Shown in pieces: positions 1 through 8,566 of a stretch of DNA of 64,000 nt. The notes under the pieces were generated by a model. That model was not told the DNA's origin. It made no database searches and saw nothing but the letters and a program-made list of their open reading frames with translations. Source of the stretch: UBA4744 sp963707435 (lineage in GTDB: Bacteria > Actinomycetota > Acidimicrobiia > Spongiisociales > UBA4744); assembly GCA_963707435.1 (NCBI GenBank), contig CAVPPF010000004.1:248001-312000 (forward strand), given 5' to 3'. Position numbers and translations under genes: made by a program. Numbering within the stretch: the first letter of the stretch is position 1; each line of letters opens with the position of its first letter.

Positions 1-2030
1 GGGACGACGAGATCAGGCGGGTCATCCAGGTGCTCTCGCGACGAACCAAGAACAATCCGGTTCTCATCGGCGAGCCGGGCGTCGGCAAGACGGCCATCGT
101 TGAAGGACTGGCCCAGCGAATCGGGAACGGCGACGTCCCCGAAGGCCTGAAGAGCAAGCGGATCGTTGCCCTCGACCTGAGCGCCATGGTGGCCGGAGCC
201 AAGTATCGCGGCGAGTTCGAAGAGCGCCTCAAGGCCGTGCTGGCCGAGATCAAGGCATCGGAGGGCCAGATCATCACGTTCCTCGACGAGATGCACACGA
301 TCGTCGGAGCCGGTGCCGCCGAAGGTGCAATGGATGCATCGAACATGCTCAAGCCGATGCTCGCACGGGGCGAATTACGGATGATCGGCGCAACGACCCT
401 CGACGAGTACCGCAAGCACATAGAAAAGGACGCGGCCCTCGAGCGGCGATTCCAACCGGTGGTCGTCAACCCCCCGAGTGTTGAGGATGCGATCGGTATC
501 CTGCGCGGGCTCAAAGAGCGGTACGAGGTGCACCACGGGGTCCGCATCACCGATTCGGCCCTGGTGGCGGCGGCCGTGCTTTCCGACCGGTATATCACCG
601 GCCGGTTCCTGCCCGACAAGGCGATCGACTTGATCGACGAATCGGCCTCACGGCTGCGAATCGAAATCGACTCCATGCCCGAAGAAATCGACGAGCTGGA
701 GCGGCGCAGCAAACAGCTGGAGATCGAGCGGGCGGCACTCACCAAGGAGACCGATGAGGCTTCCAAGGAACGCCTGACTGCACTCGAACAGGAACTGGCG
801 GACGTTCAGGAGGAGTCGCAAGGCCTGCAGGCCCACTGGAACCTGGAGAAGGAAGAGATCGGCCGGATCCGCAGCATCAAGCAGCAGACCGAGGAGGCCA
901 AGGCCGAAGCCGAACGAGCCGAGCGCGGCGGAGACCTCGAACTGGCCGCCCAGATCAGATACGGAACGCTCCCCGAGCTCGAACGAGGTCTCGTCGAGCG
1001 ACAGCAGGAACTGGAGAAGCTGCAGGCCCAGAAGAAGATGTTGAAGGAAGAGGTCGACGAGGAAGACGTCGCCGAGGTGGTCAGCCGCTGGACGGGTGTC
1101 CCCGTCTCCCGCCTGATGGAAGGCGAGGTCGAGAAACTGATCCGGCTCGAAGACCACCTGCACCGGCGCGTCGTCGGTCAGGACGCGGCGGTCACGGCCG
1201 TTGCCAACGCCATCCGTCGCAGTCGAGCCGGCCTGTCGGACCCGCAACGGCCCATCGGGTCCTTCATCTTCCTGGGCCCCACCGGGGTCGGAAAGACGGA
1301 GCTGGCCCGGGCCCTGGCGTGGTTCATGTTCGACGATGAGCGGGCCATGGTTCGCATCGACATGTCGGAGTACATGGAGAAACACAGCGTCTCCAGGCTC
1401 ATCGGCGCCCCTCCCGGCTACGTTGGATACGACGAGGGCGGGCAGCTCACCGAGGCTATCCGCCGGCGTCCCTATTCGGTGATCCTCCTCGACGAGATCG
1501 AAAAAGCGCACGCCGACGTGTTCAACGTGTTGCTTCAGGTCATGGATGACGGCCGCTTGACCGACGGTCAGGGACGGAGCGTCGACTTCTCCAACACGGT
1601 CCTGATCATGACATCCAACCTGGGATCACAGCACATCGAACCGACCAGCAACGACGAGCAGGTCCGCGAACAAGTCATGGCCGTGGTGCAGTCGCACTTC
1701 CGCCCCGAGTTCTTGAACCGGGTCGATGAGGTGATCGTGTTCCATCGGCTCACCCGGGACGACCTCCGCCAAATCGTCGACATCCAGCTCACCCATGTAC
1801 GGGCTCGTCTGGCGAGCCGCCGGATCAGCCTCTCGTTGACGGACGAAGCCAAGGACTGGCTGGCCACCGAGGGGTACGACCCGGCCTACGGTGCCCGGCC
1901 GCTCAAACGGCTCATCCAGACCGAGATCGCCGACAAGCTGGCATTGCAAATCCTGGACGGGACGTTCCGGGAGGACGACGTGGTGGAAGCGGACGTGGGT
2001 GAGGACGGTTTGGTGTTCCGGGCCGCGTAG
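1..2030 (+). CDS. clpB: ClpB disaggregase, 5'-truncated by window edge
   Basis: ATP-dependent chaperone that, with DnaK/DnaJ, pulls proteins out of aggregates in the cytosol. The reading frame is open from base 3, so the true start lies upstream and the N domain is missing. Visible in order: Walker A of the first AAA+ module (GEPGVGKT), its Walker B (FLDEMH), a long charged coiled-coil middle domain rich in Glu/Arg/Gln, then the second AAA+ module with GPTGVGKTE and LLDEIEKAH, and the C-terminal small domain ending in RPLKRLIQ. The coiled-coil middle domain separates ClpB from ClpA and fits its length; ClpC has a shorter one. The downstream neighbour converges on it and no clear terminator is visible. 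Confidence 0.96.
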   Translation, partial: DDEIRRVIQVLSRRTKNNPVLIGEPGVGKTAIVEGLAQRIGNGDVPEGLKSKRIVALDLSAMVAGAKYRGEFEERLKAVLAEIKASEGQIITFLDEMHTIVGAGAAEGAMDASNMLKPMLARGELRMIGATTLDEYRKHIEKDAALERRFQPVVVNPPSVEDAIGILRGLKERYEVHHGVRITDSALVAAAVLSDRYITGRFLPDKAIDLIDESASRLRIEIDSMPEEIDELERRSKQLEIERAALTKETDEASKERLTALEQELADVQEESQGLQAHWNLEKEEIGRIRSIKQQTEEAKAEAERAERGGDLELAAQIRYGTLPELERGLVERQQELEKLQAQKKMLKEEVDEEDVAEVVSRWTGVPVSRLMEGEVEKLIRLEDHLHRRVVGQDAAVTAVANAIRRSRAGLSDPQRPIGSFIFLGPTGVGKTELARALAWFMFDDERAMVRIDMSEYMEKHSVSRLIGAPPGYVGYDEGGQLTEAIRRRPYSVILLDEIEKAHADVFNVLLQVMDDGRLTDGQGRSVDFSNTVLIMTSNLGSQHIEPTSNDEQVREQVMAVVQSHFRPEFLNRVDEVIVFHRLTRDDLRQIVDIQLTHVRARLASRRISLSLTDEAKDWLATEGYDPAYGARPLKRLIQTEIADKLALQILDGTFREDDVVEADVGEDGLVFRAA

Positions 2031-2082
2031 CGGCCAAGCCGTCAATCGTCGGCTACCCGCAGACGCCAACTCGCGACACCGA

Positions 2083-2589
2083 TTACTCACCGGGTTGGCC
2101 CGGATCAACCTTCATGACCAGGCAGGTGGTGGTGCCGTGGGCGTAGAGACGGCCGCCGGCATCGGTCAACCGGGCCTCGGCCGTTGCCAACCGGCGGCCC
2201 GAGTGGACTACCTCGCCCCGGCCGTAGAGGCGCGTCGTTTCGGTGGTTATCGGCCGGACATAGTTGATGCTCAGCTCGACGGTCGAGTAGCCAACACCTT
2301 GCGGAAGGGTGGTGTGGATCGCGCACCCCATCACCGAATCGAGCACGGTGGCCGCTACCCCTCCGTGGACCGACTCGATGGGGTTATAGAGATACTCGGC
2401 CGGTTCTATGGAGAAGACGGCCAGGCCTTCATCGATCTCCTCCATCGCCATGCCGAGCAGGCGGGCGATCGGAGCTGCAGGAAGGTCACCGGCCGCAATC
2501 GCTCTCATGTACTCGAGTCCGCTCATGGAGGCTGCCGCCATCAGGCTTCCACGCGTGTCGTCCCAGGTGATAGTTCTCGTTCTTTCCAT
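2083..2589 (-). CDS. PaaI-family hotdog thioesterase
   Basis: Probable acyl-CoA thioesterase of 168 residues. The core shows the PaaI/hotdog pattern: a PIESVHGGVAATVLDS segment where the central helix and substrate pocket form, then YSTVELSINYVRP and a strand-rich tail ending in GTTTCLVMK. An N-terminal segment of about 40 residues precedes the hotdog fold. The substrate cannot be read from sequence; family members act on phenylacetyl-CoA, aromatic or medium-chain acyl-CoAs. The ATG has no Shine-Dalgarno sequence but sits 7 bases after TATCCT, which suggests a leaderless transcript. The gene stands alone, converging with clpB and diverging from the nfeD gene. Confidence 0.85.
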   Translation of the reverse strand: MERTRTITWDDTRGSLMAAASMSGLEYMRAIAAGDLPAAPIARLLGMAMEEIDEGLAVFSIEPAEYLYNPIESVHGGVAATVLDSVMGCAIHTTLPQGVGYSTVELSINYVRPITTETTRLYGRGEVVHSGRRLATAEARLTDAGGRLYAHGTTTCLVMKVDPGQPGE

Positions 2590-2596
2590 GCCCGGG

Positions 2597-2602
2597 AGGA
2601 TA
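2597..2602 (-). promoter_or_regulatory. -10 box of thioesterase gene, leaderless type
   Basis: TATCCT on the minus strand followed by 7 bases and then the ATG at 2589. The spacing places the predicted transcription start at the start codon. No clear -35 is visible. Confidence 0.5.
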
Positions 2603-2738
2603 GGAGACGGTCTTCGGTGGCCGGTTGCCCGTCATCAGGTTCGCCCGATTGACTGGAATGCGGCCGCAGGCCGACCGACTGGAAACGACGACCGCCGGTC
2701 GCGAACACAATTCCCGACGGACTGACGGTTCCATCTGC

Positions 2739-2744
2739 GATAAT
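2739..2744 (+). promoter_or_regulatory. -10 box of nfeD gene, leaderless type
   Basis: GATAAT followed by six bases and the ATG at 2751. There is no purine-rich ribosome site between them, so translation probably starts at the 5' end of the transcript. Confidence 0.5.
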
Positions 2745-2750
2745 CAGCCC

Positions 2751-3197
2751 ATGGAAAACGATATTTGGCGCTGGTTGTGGACTGGGTTGGCCGTCGTGCT
2801 GGCCGTCGGTGAGATCTTCACGGCAGGGTTCTTCCTGCTCCCGTTTGCGGTCGGTGGCGTCGTTGCCGGGGCTCTGGCCTGGGTAGGTGTGGCCGTCGGC
2901 TGGCAATGGATCGCCTTCTTCGTTGTATCGATCGGCACCCTCGTGTACCTGCAACGGTTCATCCACAAGCAGGACGTTGAAGACACCAAGAGCGTGGGGG
3001 CCAACCGCTATCTGAACAAGCCGGCAATCGTGCTCGAGCTTGTGGATCCGGTGTCCGGCACGGGCCGGGTGCGGGTCGAATCGGAGGAGTGGCGGGCCAC
3101 CAGTGACGGAGACGTCATCGAACCGGGTACCGCGGTGACCATTACCGAGGTTCGCGGCACCCGTTTGGTTGTGCGCGCCAGCGCACCAAAGTCTTAG
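2751..3197 (+). CDS. NfeD-family membrane protein
   Basis: Membrane protein of 148 residues with an N-terminal hydrophobic half (about residues 9-70, two to three helices) and a C-terminal soluble beta domain of the NfeD OB-fold type (VDPVSGTGRVRVESEEWRA, then EPGTAVTITEVRGTRLVV). The NfeD family partners with SPFH/stomatin proteins in membrane microdomains, and the next gene is such a protein, 31 bases downstream in the same direction. The reading frame extends upstream to 2625, but the ATG at 2751 is preferred because a GATAAT -10 box lies just before it and the protein from there starts like other short NfeD proteins. Its molecular activity is unknown. Confidence 0.87.
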   Translation: MENDIWRWLWTGLAVVLAVGEIFTAGFFLLPFAVGGVVAGALAWVGVAVGWQWIAFFVVSIGTLVYLQRFIHKQDVEDTKSVGANRYLNKPAIVLELVDPVSGTGRVRVESEEWRATSDGDVIEPGTAVTITEVRGTRLVVRASAPKS

Positions 3198-3228
3198 TTT
3201 TGCCTAACGGCGCGAAAGAGAGGGCTGC

Positions 3229-4200
3229 ATGGAACCATTAATCATCCTGTTCGTCATTCTGGCGATTGTGCTGATCGTCTTTGCCGGGGCCGGCCTCCGG
3301 ATCGTTCGACCCTTCGAGAAGGGCCTGATCGAGTTTCTCGGCCGGTACCAGCGAACGGTCGATCCCGGCCTTCGGTGGGTTTTGCCGTTCGTGAAGAGGC
3401 TGCTCAAGGTTGACATGCGCGAGCAGGTCATCGACGTTCCACCCCAGGAAGTGATCACCAAGGACAACGTCGTTGTGACGGTCGATGCGGTCATCTACTT
3501 CGAAGCCACCGATCCGGTCAAGCTGAAGTACAACATCAGCAACTTCGTGCTGGCGGTCACCAAGCTGGCCCAAACCAATCTCCGAAACGTCGTCGGCGAC
3601 CTGCAACTGGACGAGGCGCTCACGTCCCGTGAGCTCATCAACGCCAAGCTCCGTGAGATCCTCGACGACGCCACCGACAAGTGGGGTACCCGGGTGGTCC
3701 GGGTCGAGATCCAGCGAATCGAGCCACCGCCGGACGTCACCGACGCCATGCACCGCCAAATGAAGGCCGAGCGGGATCGGCGAGCCGTCGTCACCGAAGC
3801 CGAAGGTCAGAAGCGGTCGGCCATCCTCCGCGCCGAAGGTGTCAAGGAGGCGCAGATCCTCGAGGCTGAAGGTCAGGCCGAAGCTATCAAACGCGTGGCC
3901 GACGCAGACAAGTACCAGAAGCTGACGGTGGCCGAGGGTGAAGGACAGGCCATCGAGCGCGTGTTCGGGGCCATCCATACCGGTGACCCGACTCCCGACT
4001 TGATTGCCATCCGCTACCTGGAAGCCTTGCAGGGCATAGCCGACGGGCAGTCGACCAAGGTGTTCCTGCCGCTGGAGTTGAGCGGGATCATGTCGAGTAT
4101 CGGAGCAATCGGCGAGCTCTTCTCCGCCGAAGGTGCCACCGGTATCGGCCGTCCGGAGCGCACCGAGTTCCGCCGTCCGGTCCCGCCACCGGAGAGGTAA
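3229..4200 (+). CDS. SPFH/stomatin-prohibitin family protein
   Basis: Membrane-anchored scaffold of 323 residues. An N-terminal hydrophobic helix (about residues 3-21) is followed by the SPFH domain (from IVRPFEKGLIEFLGRY through DVTDAMHRQM), then a charged Glu/Ala-rich coiled coil (about residues 185-250) that drives oligomerisation. The pattern QEVITKDNVVVTVDAVIYF is typical of the QmcA/stomatin-like subgroup rather than HflK/HflC. A ribosome site (AGAGAGG) precedes the ATG. Together with the NfeD gene it forms the common NfeD-SPFH operon, thought to act in membrane organisation and quality control. Confidence 0.92.
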   Translation: MEPLIILFVILAIVLIVFAGAGLRIVRPFEKGLIEFLGRYQRTVDPGLRWVLPFVKRLLKVDMREQVIDVPPQEVITKDNVVVTVDAVIYFEATDPVKLKYNISNFVLAVTKLAQTNLRNVVGDLQLDEALTSRELINAKLREILDDATDKWGTRVVRVEIQRIEPPPDVTDAMHRQMKAERDRRAVVTEAEGQKRSAILRAEGVKEAQILEAEGQAEAIKRVADADKYQKLTVAEGEGQAIERVFGAIHTGDPTPDLIAIRYLEALQGIADGQSTKVFLPLELSGIMSSIGAIGELFSAEGATGIGRPERTEFRRPVPPPER

Positions 4201-4227
4201 CAAACCAGTCATCAGATACCGACTCCT

Positions 4228-4255
4228 GAACGGGCGGCCGCAAGGCCGCCCGTTC
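4228..4255. terminator. Bidirectional terminator hairpin
   Basis: Perfect 12-bp inverted repeat (GAACGGGCGGCC / GGCCGCCCGTTC) around a GCAA tetraloop, lying between two convergent genes. There is no long T-run on either side, so it may rely on Rho or simply protect 3' ends. Confidence 0.75.
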
Positions 4256-4267
4256 GCTTGGCGCAGC

Positions 4268-5419
4268 TCAGCTCCGCTTCAGCTCTTCCCACCGATCGCC
4301 GGTCGCCAGATCGATCACCGTCCAGGCCATACCCAGGGCGCCGTCGCGAATCGCTCGTTCCCCGTCGGCCGTCACGGTATGAGCAGCGAACTCCGGCTGG
4401 TGATTGACCGCCTCCCCGGGGTTGATGGTCAGGAATGGGTGGATCGAAGGAACGACATGGCTGACGTTGCCCATGTCGGTCGATCCGGCGGCCCCGGGCT
4501 CTTCATCCACTCCCCGTCCCATGGGCCGTCCGAGTGATGCCGAGTTGGCCGCGTACAGCTCGACCATGACCGCGTTGTTGACCATATCTTCGAACGGGTG
4601 GCCTATCTGCTCGACATTCCACGTGCATCCGGTGGCCGTCGCAGCAGCCTCGAAACAGGCCATGACCCGGTCGTAGAGTTCCTCCATCCGGTCCCGGGTA
4701 GCCGCCCGGACGTACCAGGAAGAGCGGGTGTAGCTCGGAATGATGTTGGGTGCATCGCCGCCGTGCGTGATGATGCAGTGGATCTTGTCGGTTGGGTACA
4801 GCGCCTGACGCAGCGTCGAGACATTGACGTAGGCCTGCACGAACGCGTCGAGAGCATTGATCCCCAGTTGTGGGGCGAATGCAGCGTGGGAATCCTTTCC
4901 GTGAAACTCGACGTCGATGTGCCGGACCCCCAGCACGTTCGGGTCGACGACATCGCTGTTGGACGGGTGCACCATCATCGAAGCCGCAGCGCCGGCAAAG
5001 GCCCCGGCATTGATCAGATCGACCTTGCCTCCCATCTTCTCCTCGGCCGGGGTGCCGAGCACCGTCAGCCGGAACCCGAGTTCATCCGTCAGCGGGGCGA
5101 GGGCCACACCCGCGCCGAGGGCCGCGGTGGCGATGATGTTGTGTCCGCACGCATGGCCGACCGTCGGGAGGGCATCCATCTCGGCGCAGATGATGACCTC
5201 CGGGCCCGCAGACCCGGCCCGGGCGGCAAACGCCGTTTCAAGTCCAAACGCCGGGTACTCAACGGCGAACCCCCGGGCGCTCAAGAACTCCGCCAGCCGC
5301 GCCGAGGTTTCGTGCTCCTCGAACCCGACCTCCGGGTGCTCGTACATCCACCGACTGAGCCCGGCGAGATCGGTCTCAACTCCGGCAATGGCTCGCTCGG
5401 CGCGCTGTTTCGGGTCCAC
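4268..5419 (-). CDS. M20-family amidohydrolase/peptidase
   Basis: Metal-dependent hydrolase of 383 residues resembling N-acyl amino-acid amidohydrolases of the M20D group. It carries RWMYEHPEVGFEEHETSARL near the N-terminus, the metal-site segment GHACGHNI, AEEKMGGK, and a dimerisation insert rich in HIDVEFHGKDSHAAF. Substrates are likely N-acyl or N-carbamoyl amino acids or small peptides, but this cannot be settled here. The frame stays open upstream into the divergent lipoprotein gene; the GTG at 5419 is chosen because GGGGAG lies just before it and the protein then begins at the conserved N-terminus. Confidence 0.88.
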   Translation of the reverse strand: MDPKQRAERAIAGVETDLAGLSRWMYEHPEVGFEEHETSARLAEFLSARGFAVEYPAFGLETAFAARAGSAGPEVIICAEMDALPTVGHACGHNIIATAALGAGVALAPLTDELGFRLTVLGTPAEEKMGGKVDLINAGAFAGAAASMMVHPSNSDVVDPNVLGVRHIDVEFHGKDSHAAFAPQLGINALDAFVQAYVNVSTLRQALYPTDKIHCIITHGGDAPNIIPSYTRSSWYVRAATRDRMEELYDRVMACFEAAATATGCTWNVEQIGHPFEDMVNNAVMVELYAANSASLGRPMGRGVDEEPGAAGSTDMGNVSHVVPSIHPFLTINPGEAVNHQPEFAAHTVTADGERAIRDGALGMAWTVIDLATGDRWEELKRS

Positions 5420-5529
5420 GGTCTCCCCGTCTCTCTGGTGGTCGTGCAGTCGGCTCACGGTACCACCGCCCCGATGCCTCTTCGGGTTGAACCAAGACGG
5501 ACAATCCCCGCCGATCTCGCCCGCCCGGG

Positions 5530-5535
5530 TACGCT
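5530..5535 (+). promoter_or_regulatory. -10 box of lipoprotein gene, leaderless type
   Basis: TACGCT followed by eight bases and the GTG at 5544. No ribosome site is present, and this spacing supports the GTG as the start. Confidence 0.5.
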
Positions 5536-5543
5536 CCCCTGTC

Positions 5544-6080
5544 GTGACAGCTCGATCCTTGTTTACCGTCATGGCGATGCTCGTTCTGGCCGCCTGCGCC
5601 CCGGCCGCCGAGCCGACGACCACGTCGCCGACGACAATCGTGATCCCCAGCCCGACAACCACCAGTTCAACAACAACCGCTTCAACGGTCCCACCACCAC
5701 AGGCCTGCGACCCGCCCGGCTTCCTTCCCACGATCCTTCCCGATCGCGTGGTCGACGACCAACCCGACGTCTCGGCCGTACCCCTCGATGCCTACACCCT
5801 CCAGCCGGGCACCATCGTCACCGGATGGACGGACGACGCCGGGAACCCGGTGGTCGCTTTCGTCCGGGGTGGTCTGCCTCCTACGTATTGGATCGGAACG
5901 ACGGAGAGGATCAACGTACGGGGCACCGAAGCAGCGTTGGGAGAGCTCGGAGACGGCCTCTGGGGTGTCGCCTGGGTCGAGGGACCCGATCGATGCGACG
6001 AGTACTACCTGGTGTTCTATCCCCCGACCGGACCGGATGAGGCCAAGCAAGTGGCGGAAAGCCTCACGGGAAGCGGCTAG
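5544..6080 (+). CDS. Small secreted lipoprotein of unknown function
   Basis: A 178-residue exported lipoprotein. The short signal peptide ends in a lipobox (MLVLAAC, Cys at about residue 17), followed by a Thr/Ser/Pro-rich linker of about 30 residues and a small domain with VRGGLPPTYWIG and a late single Cys. I do not recognise the domain. The GTG start is supported by the -10 box 8 bases upstream and by the signal peptide. The gene ends 9 bases before an array of 7-bp repeats that flanks the next, oppositely oriented gene. Confidence 0.75.
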   Translation: MTARSLFTVMAMLVLAACAPAAEPTTTSPTTIVIPSPTTTSSTTTASTVPPPQACDPPGFLPTILPDRVVDDQPDVSAVPLDAYTLQPGTIVTGWTDDAGNPVVAFVRGGLPPTYWIGTTERINVRGTEAALGELGDGLWGVAWVEGPDRCDEYYLVFYPPTGPDEAKQVAESLTGSG

Positions 6081-6089
6081 CGCCGCTTC

Positions 6090-6121
6090 GTACTCTGTAC
6101 TTGGTACTTTGTACTTTGTAC
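6090..6121 (+). repeat. Heptamer tandem repeat, left flank of four-helix gene
   Basis: Four 7-bp units (GTACTCT, GTACTTG, GTACTTT, GTACTTT) followed by GTAC. It is inverted relative to the array at 6523-6550: over 24 bases the two match at 20 positions when one is reverse-complemented. The pair brackets the four-helix-bundle gene. Confidence 0.8.
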
Positions 6122-6126
6122 ACACC

Positions 6127-6480
6127 TCAATCGGCGAGACTGCGCTCGAGGCCGGCGAGTTTCGCCTTGATCCCGATCAGATCGGACAGGAGCCGACTGT
6201 GGACCTCTTCCGCTAGATACCCGAGGTCGAACGAGATATCGAGCTGGGTCTCCACCTCGCATGCTGATCCATGCGCAATGTGGAGGAAGCGTCGAAAGTC
6301 GGCCGAGCTATCTCGCCCGGCACCTTCTGCAATATTCGATGGAATCGAAACTGCCGCCCTTCGCAGCTGCTGGATTAATCCAAACCGTTCGTCGACCGGA
6401 TAAGACCGAGTGACGTCGTAGATTCGCAACACGAATGCCCTGCTCCTTTGCCACACGTGGAGCTTCCGGTAGTCGTGCAC
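6127..6480 (-). CDS. Four-helix-bundle protein (S23/TIGR02436 type)
   Basis: A 117-residue helical protein with the family signature: YRKLHVWQ at the start, ERFGLIQQLRRAAVSIPSNIAEG at about residues 31-53 and a GR after it. The family was first seen in 23S rRNA intervening sequences and is now known as scattered single genes; its fold is shared with the Avd protein of diversity-generating retroelements. No reverse transcriptase or 23S rRNA is present here. The start is a GTG with a weak GGGTGG upstream. The gene is bracketed by inverted heptamer arrays and sits alone between unrelated genes, which suggests it arrived as a small cassette. Function unknown. Confidence 0.88.
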   Translation of the reverse strand: MHDYRKLHVWQRSRAFVLRIYDVTRSYPVDERFGLIQQLRRAAVSIPSNIAEGAGRDSSADFRRFLHIAHGSACEVETQLDISFDLGYLAEEVHSRLLSDLIGIKAKLAGLERSLAD

Positions 6481-6522
6481 CCACCCGACATATCACGCCC
6501 GGGCACCCAAGAGAACCGGGTC

Positions 6523-6550
6523 GAACTACGAAGTACCAATTACGAAGTAC
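6523..6550 (-). repeat. Heptamer tandem repeat, right flank of four-helix gene
   Basis: On the minus strand four 7-bp units: GTACTTC, GTAATTG, GTACTTC, GTAGTTC. It ends 10 bases from the stop codon of the ABC ATPase gene and is the inverted partner of 6090-6121. Confidence 0.8.
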
Positions 6551-6560
6551 GCCCGGAGGG

Positions 6561-7334
6561 CTACAAGATCTGGCTGAGGAAGAGCTTGGTCCGGTCTTCG
6601 CTGGGGTTTTCGAAGAAGTGCTGTGGCGTGCCCACTTCGACCACCTCGCCGTCGGCCATGAACAGCACCCGGTTGGCAACCGCCCGGGCGAATCCCATCT
6701 CATGGGTGACCACGATCATGGTCATTCCCGACTCGGCCAGTTCCTGCATGACGTCGAGCACCTCTTTGATCATTTCCGGGTCGAGCGCCGAGGTGGGCTC
6801 GTCGAACAACAGTGCCTTGGGCTGCATGGCCAGGGACCGGGCGATGGCCACCCGTTGTTGCTGGCCGCCGGACAACTGGCCCGGGTATTTGCGGGCTTGC
6901 TCGGGGATCTTGACCCGCTCGAGCATCTCCATGGCAATCTGCTCGGCTTCGTCTTTTGGCTTGTTCCTGACCTGCCGGGGAGCAAGCGTGATGTTGTCGA
7001 GCACCGTTAGATGCGGGAACAGGTTGAACTGCTGGAACACCATGCCGGTCTCACGGCGGATTTCCTGGATGTTGCGGATGTCGTCGGATAGTTCGATACC
7101 GTCGACGATGATGCGGCCGGCGTCGTGTTTCTCGAGCCGGTTGATGCACCGGATCAGCGTCGATTTGCCCGATCCAGAAGGGCCAATGACGACCACTACC
7201 TCTTGCTTGCCCACATTCAGGTTGATTCCCTTGAGAGCCTGGAAGTCACCGAAGTACTTGTCGACTCCGATCACCTGAATCATCACGTCGCCGCTGATCT
7301 GGGTCGCGTCCGAATACACGTTGTTCTGAGTCAT
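6561..7334 (-). CDS. aapP: General amino-acid ABC importer, ATP-binding subunit
   Basis: Cytosolic ATPase (257 residues) that powers polar amino-acid import. It has Walker A GPSGSGKST at about 51-59, the Q-loop MVFQQFNLFPHLTV, the ABC signature LSGGQQQR, Walker B LLFDEPTSALD and the switch VVTHEMGFAR, all typical of the GlnQ/AapP group. The ATG overlaps the stop of the upstream permease gene (ATGA), so the two are translationally coupled. It is the last gene of a four-gene operon in the order binding protein, AapQ, AapM, AapP. Confidence 0.94.
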   Translation of the reverse strand: MTQNNVYSDATQISGDVMIQVIGVDKYFGDFQALKGINLNVGKQEVVVVIGPSGSGKSTLIRCINRLEKHDAGRIIVDGIELSDDIRNIQEIRRETGMVFQQFNLFPHLTVLDNITLAPRQVRNKPKDEAEQIAMEMLERVKIPEQARKYPGQLSGGQQQRVAIARSLAMQPKALLFDEPTSALDPEMIKEVLDVMQELAESGMTMIVVTHEMGFARAVANRVLFMADGEVVEVGTPQHFFENPSEDRTKLFLSQIL

Positions 7335-8566
7335 CGTTCTCCTACTCCCAGTTTCTTTTCGAGACGCCGGCTCTCCCGCGACATCGTGTACGAACCCACC
7401 CAGTAGATCAGGGCGACAAAGGGCAAGGTCACGTCGACGAGCCCTCTCCCTAAGAACTCGGCCTGGTTGTTGGCGATTGAGGAAACCTGGAGCAGCTCGA
7501 CAATGCCGACGATCACCAGGAGGGAGGTGTCTTTGAAGAGACTGATGAACTGGCCGACCATTGCCGGGATCACCGCTCGCAAGGCCTGGGGCAGGACGAT
7601 GAGGCGCATGACCTTCCAGGGGGCCAGCCCCAGCGCCTGCCCGGCTTCGGTCTGGCCTTTGGGAACCGCCTGCAACCCGCCACGGACATTCTCGGCTACA
7701 TAGGCCGCAGTGAAGAGCATGATCGCAACGATCATTCTGGCCACGGCTCCGAGCTGTGTGCCGGGGGGCAGCAGGAACAGCAGAGCGAACGCGCCCATCA
7801 GCAGGAGCGTGATGAGGGGAACCCCGCGAATGAACTCGATGTAGGTAACCGACAGGTACCGAACCAGCGGCAAGCTCGAACGGCGCCCCAGGGCAAACAA
7901 GAGACCCAGGGGGAAGGCCAGGACGATACCGGCCACCGTAATGAAGATCGTGAGGTGCAAACCGCCCCAGTTGTCGAGTTCGACTCCACCGAACCATGAC
8001 AAAGCCGCGAAGGCGCCGACCAGCATGATCGCCGTGATCAACCATGCGTAGCGCCGAATGGCTTTGGGCAGATGCACTCCGACGTAGCGGAGGGCGACGC
8101 CGACGGCCACCATCCCGATGGTCATGATGGTGGGCGTCCAGGTGCGGCTGAATTGCAGCAGGATCACGATGAGCAGGAGAATCGGCCAGAAGCGCTGGAT
8201 CCAGTCGCGGGGCGTCGAGCGGTCGAACGGCAAGCCGGCTTCCTTGGCGGCCGCCGCCGCAGACGCCGTTGAGGCGCCAACCATCAGCCCGATGGATCCG
8301 GCGATCAGGTAGTTGCTCACCCAGATTCGAGCCAGCTCGTCCCGGGGGAACCTTCCCACCATGAACAGGGTCAGGTTTGCCCGGACGATCTCCCACTCGG
8401 CGCGAAAGAAGATCCAGCGGAACAGCGTGAAGCCACCCCAAAGAAACAGCACCCCGAAGATCACCGTGAGCAGCGAGTTGTACCAGTTGGGGAACAGGTT
8501 GTCCTTGGCCCAACGGACTGCCGGAGACTCCCGGCGGACCAGGGCAGTCTCCGTACGCGCCGCCAT
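7331..8566 (-). CDS. aapM: General amino-acid ABC importer, permease AapM
   Basis: Inner permease subunit of 411 residues. Several N-terminal hydrophobic helices precede the canonical transmembrane domain, which starts near NWGGLHLTIFIT and carries the EAA loop (KGQTEAGQALGLAPWKVMRLIVLPQA). Length and layout match AapM/BztC-type permeases, which are longer than GlnP-type ones. The ATG overlaps the stop of aapQ by one base (TGATG), and its own stop overlaps the start of aapP. Confidence 0.91.
   Translation of the reverse strand: MAARTETALVRRESPAVRWAKDNLFPNWYNSLLTVIFGVLFLWGGFTLFRWIFFRAEWEIVRANLTLFMVGRFPRDELARIWVSNYLIAGSIGLMVGASTASAAAAAKEAGLPFDRSTPRDWIQRFWPILLLIVILLQFSRTWTPTIMTIGMVAVGVALRYVGVHLPKAIRRYAWLITAIMLVGAFAALSWFGGVELDNWGGLHLTIFITVAGIVLAFPLGLLFALGRRSSLPLVRYLSVTYIEFIRGVPLITLLLMGAFALLFLLPPGTQLGAVARMIVAIMLFTAAYVAENVRGGLQAVPKGQTEAGQALGLAPWKVMRLIVLPQALRAVIPAMVGQFISLFKDTSLLVIVGIVELLQVSSIANNQAEFLGRGLVDVTLPFVALIYWVGSYTMSRESRRLEKKLGVGER

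Noticed and set aside
648..1511. 287-codon antisense frame over clpB
   Set aside because: GC-rich shadow of the clpB frame; composition is low-complexity Leu/Gly/Asp and matches no family.
3238..4212. 324-codon antisense frame over the SPFH gene
   Set aside because: The SPFH protein is clearly coded on the other strand; the antisense product has no recognisable domain.
4598..6040. 480-codon forward frame over the M20 gene
   Set aside because: Shadow of the M20 hydrolase and the lipoprotein gene; Arg/Gly/Pro-rich with no motifs.
6090..6550. Diversity-generating retroelement, suggested by the Avd-like fold
   Set aside because: No reverse transcriptase, template repeat or variable repeat nearby; the protein fits the S23-type single-gene family.
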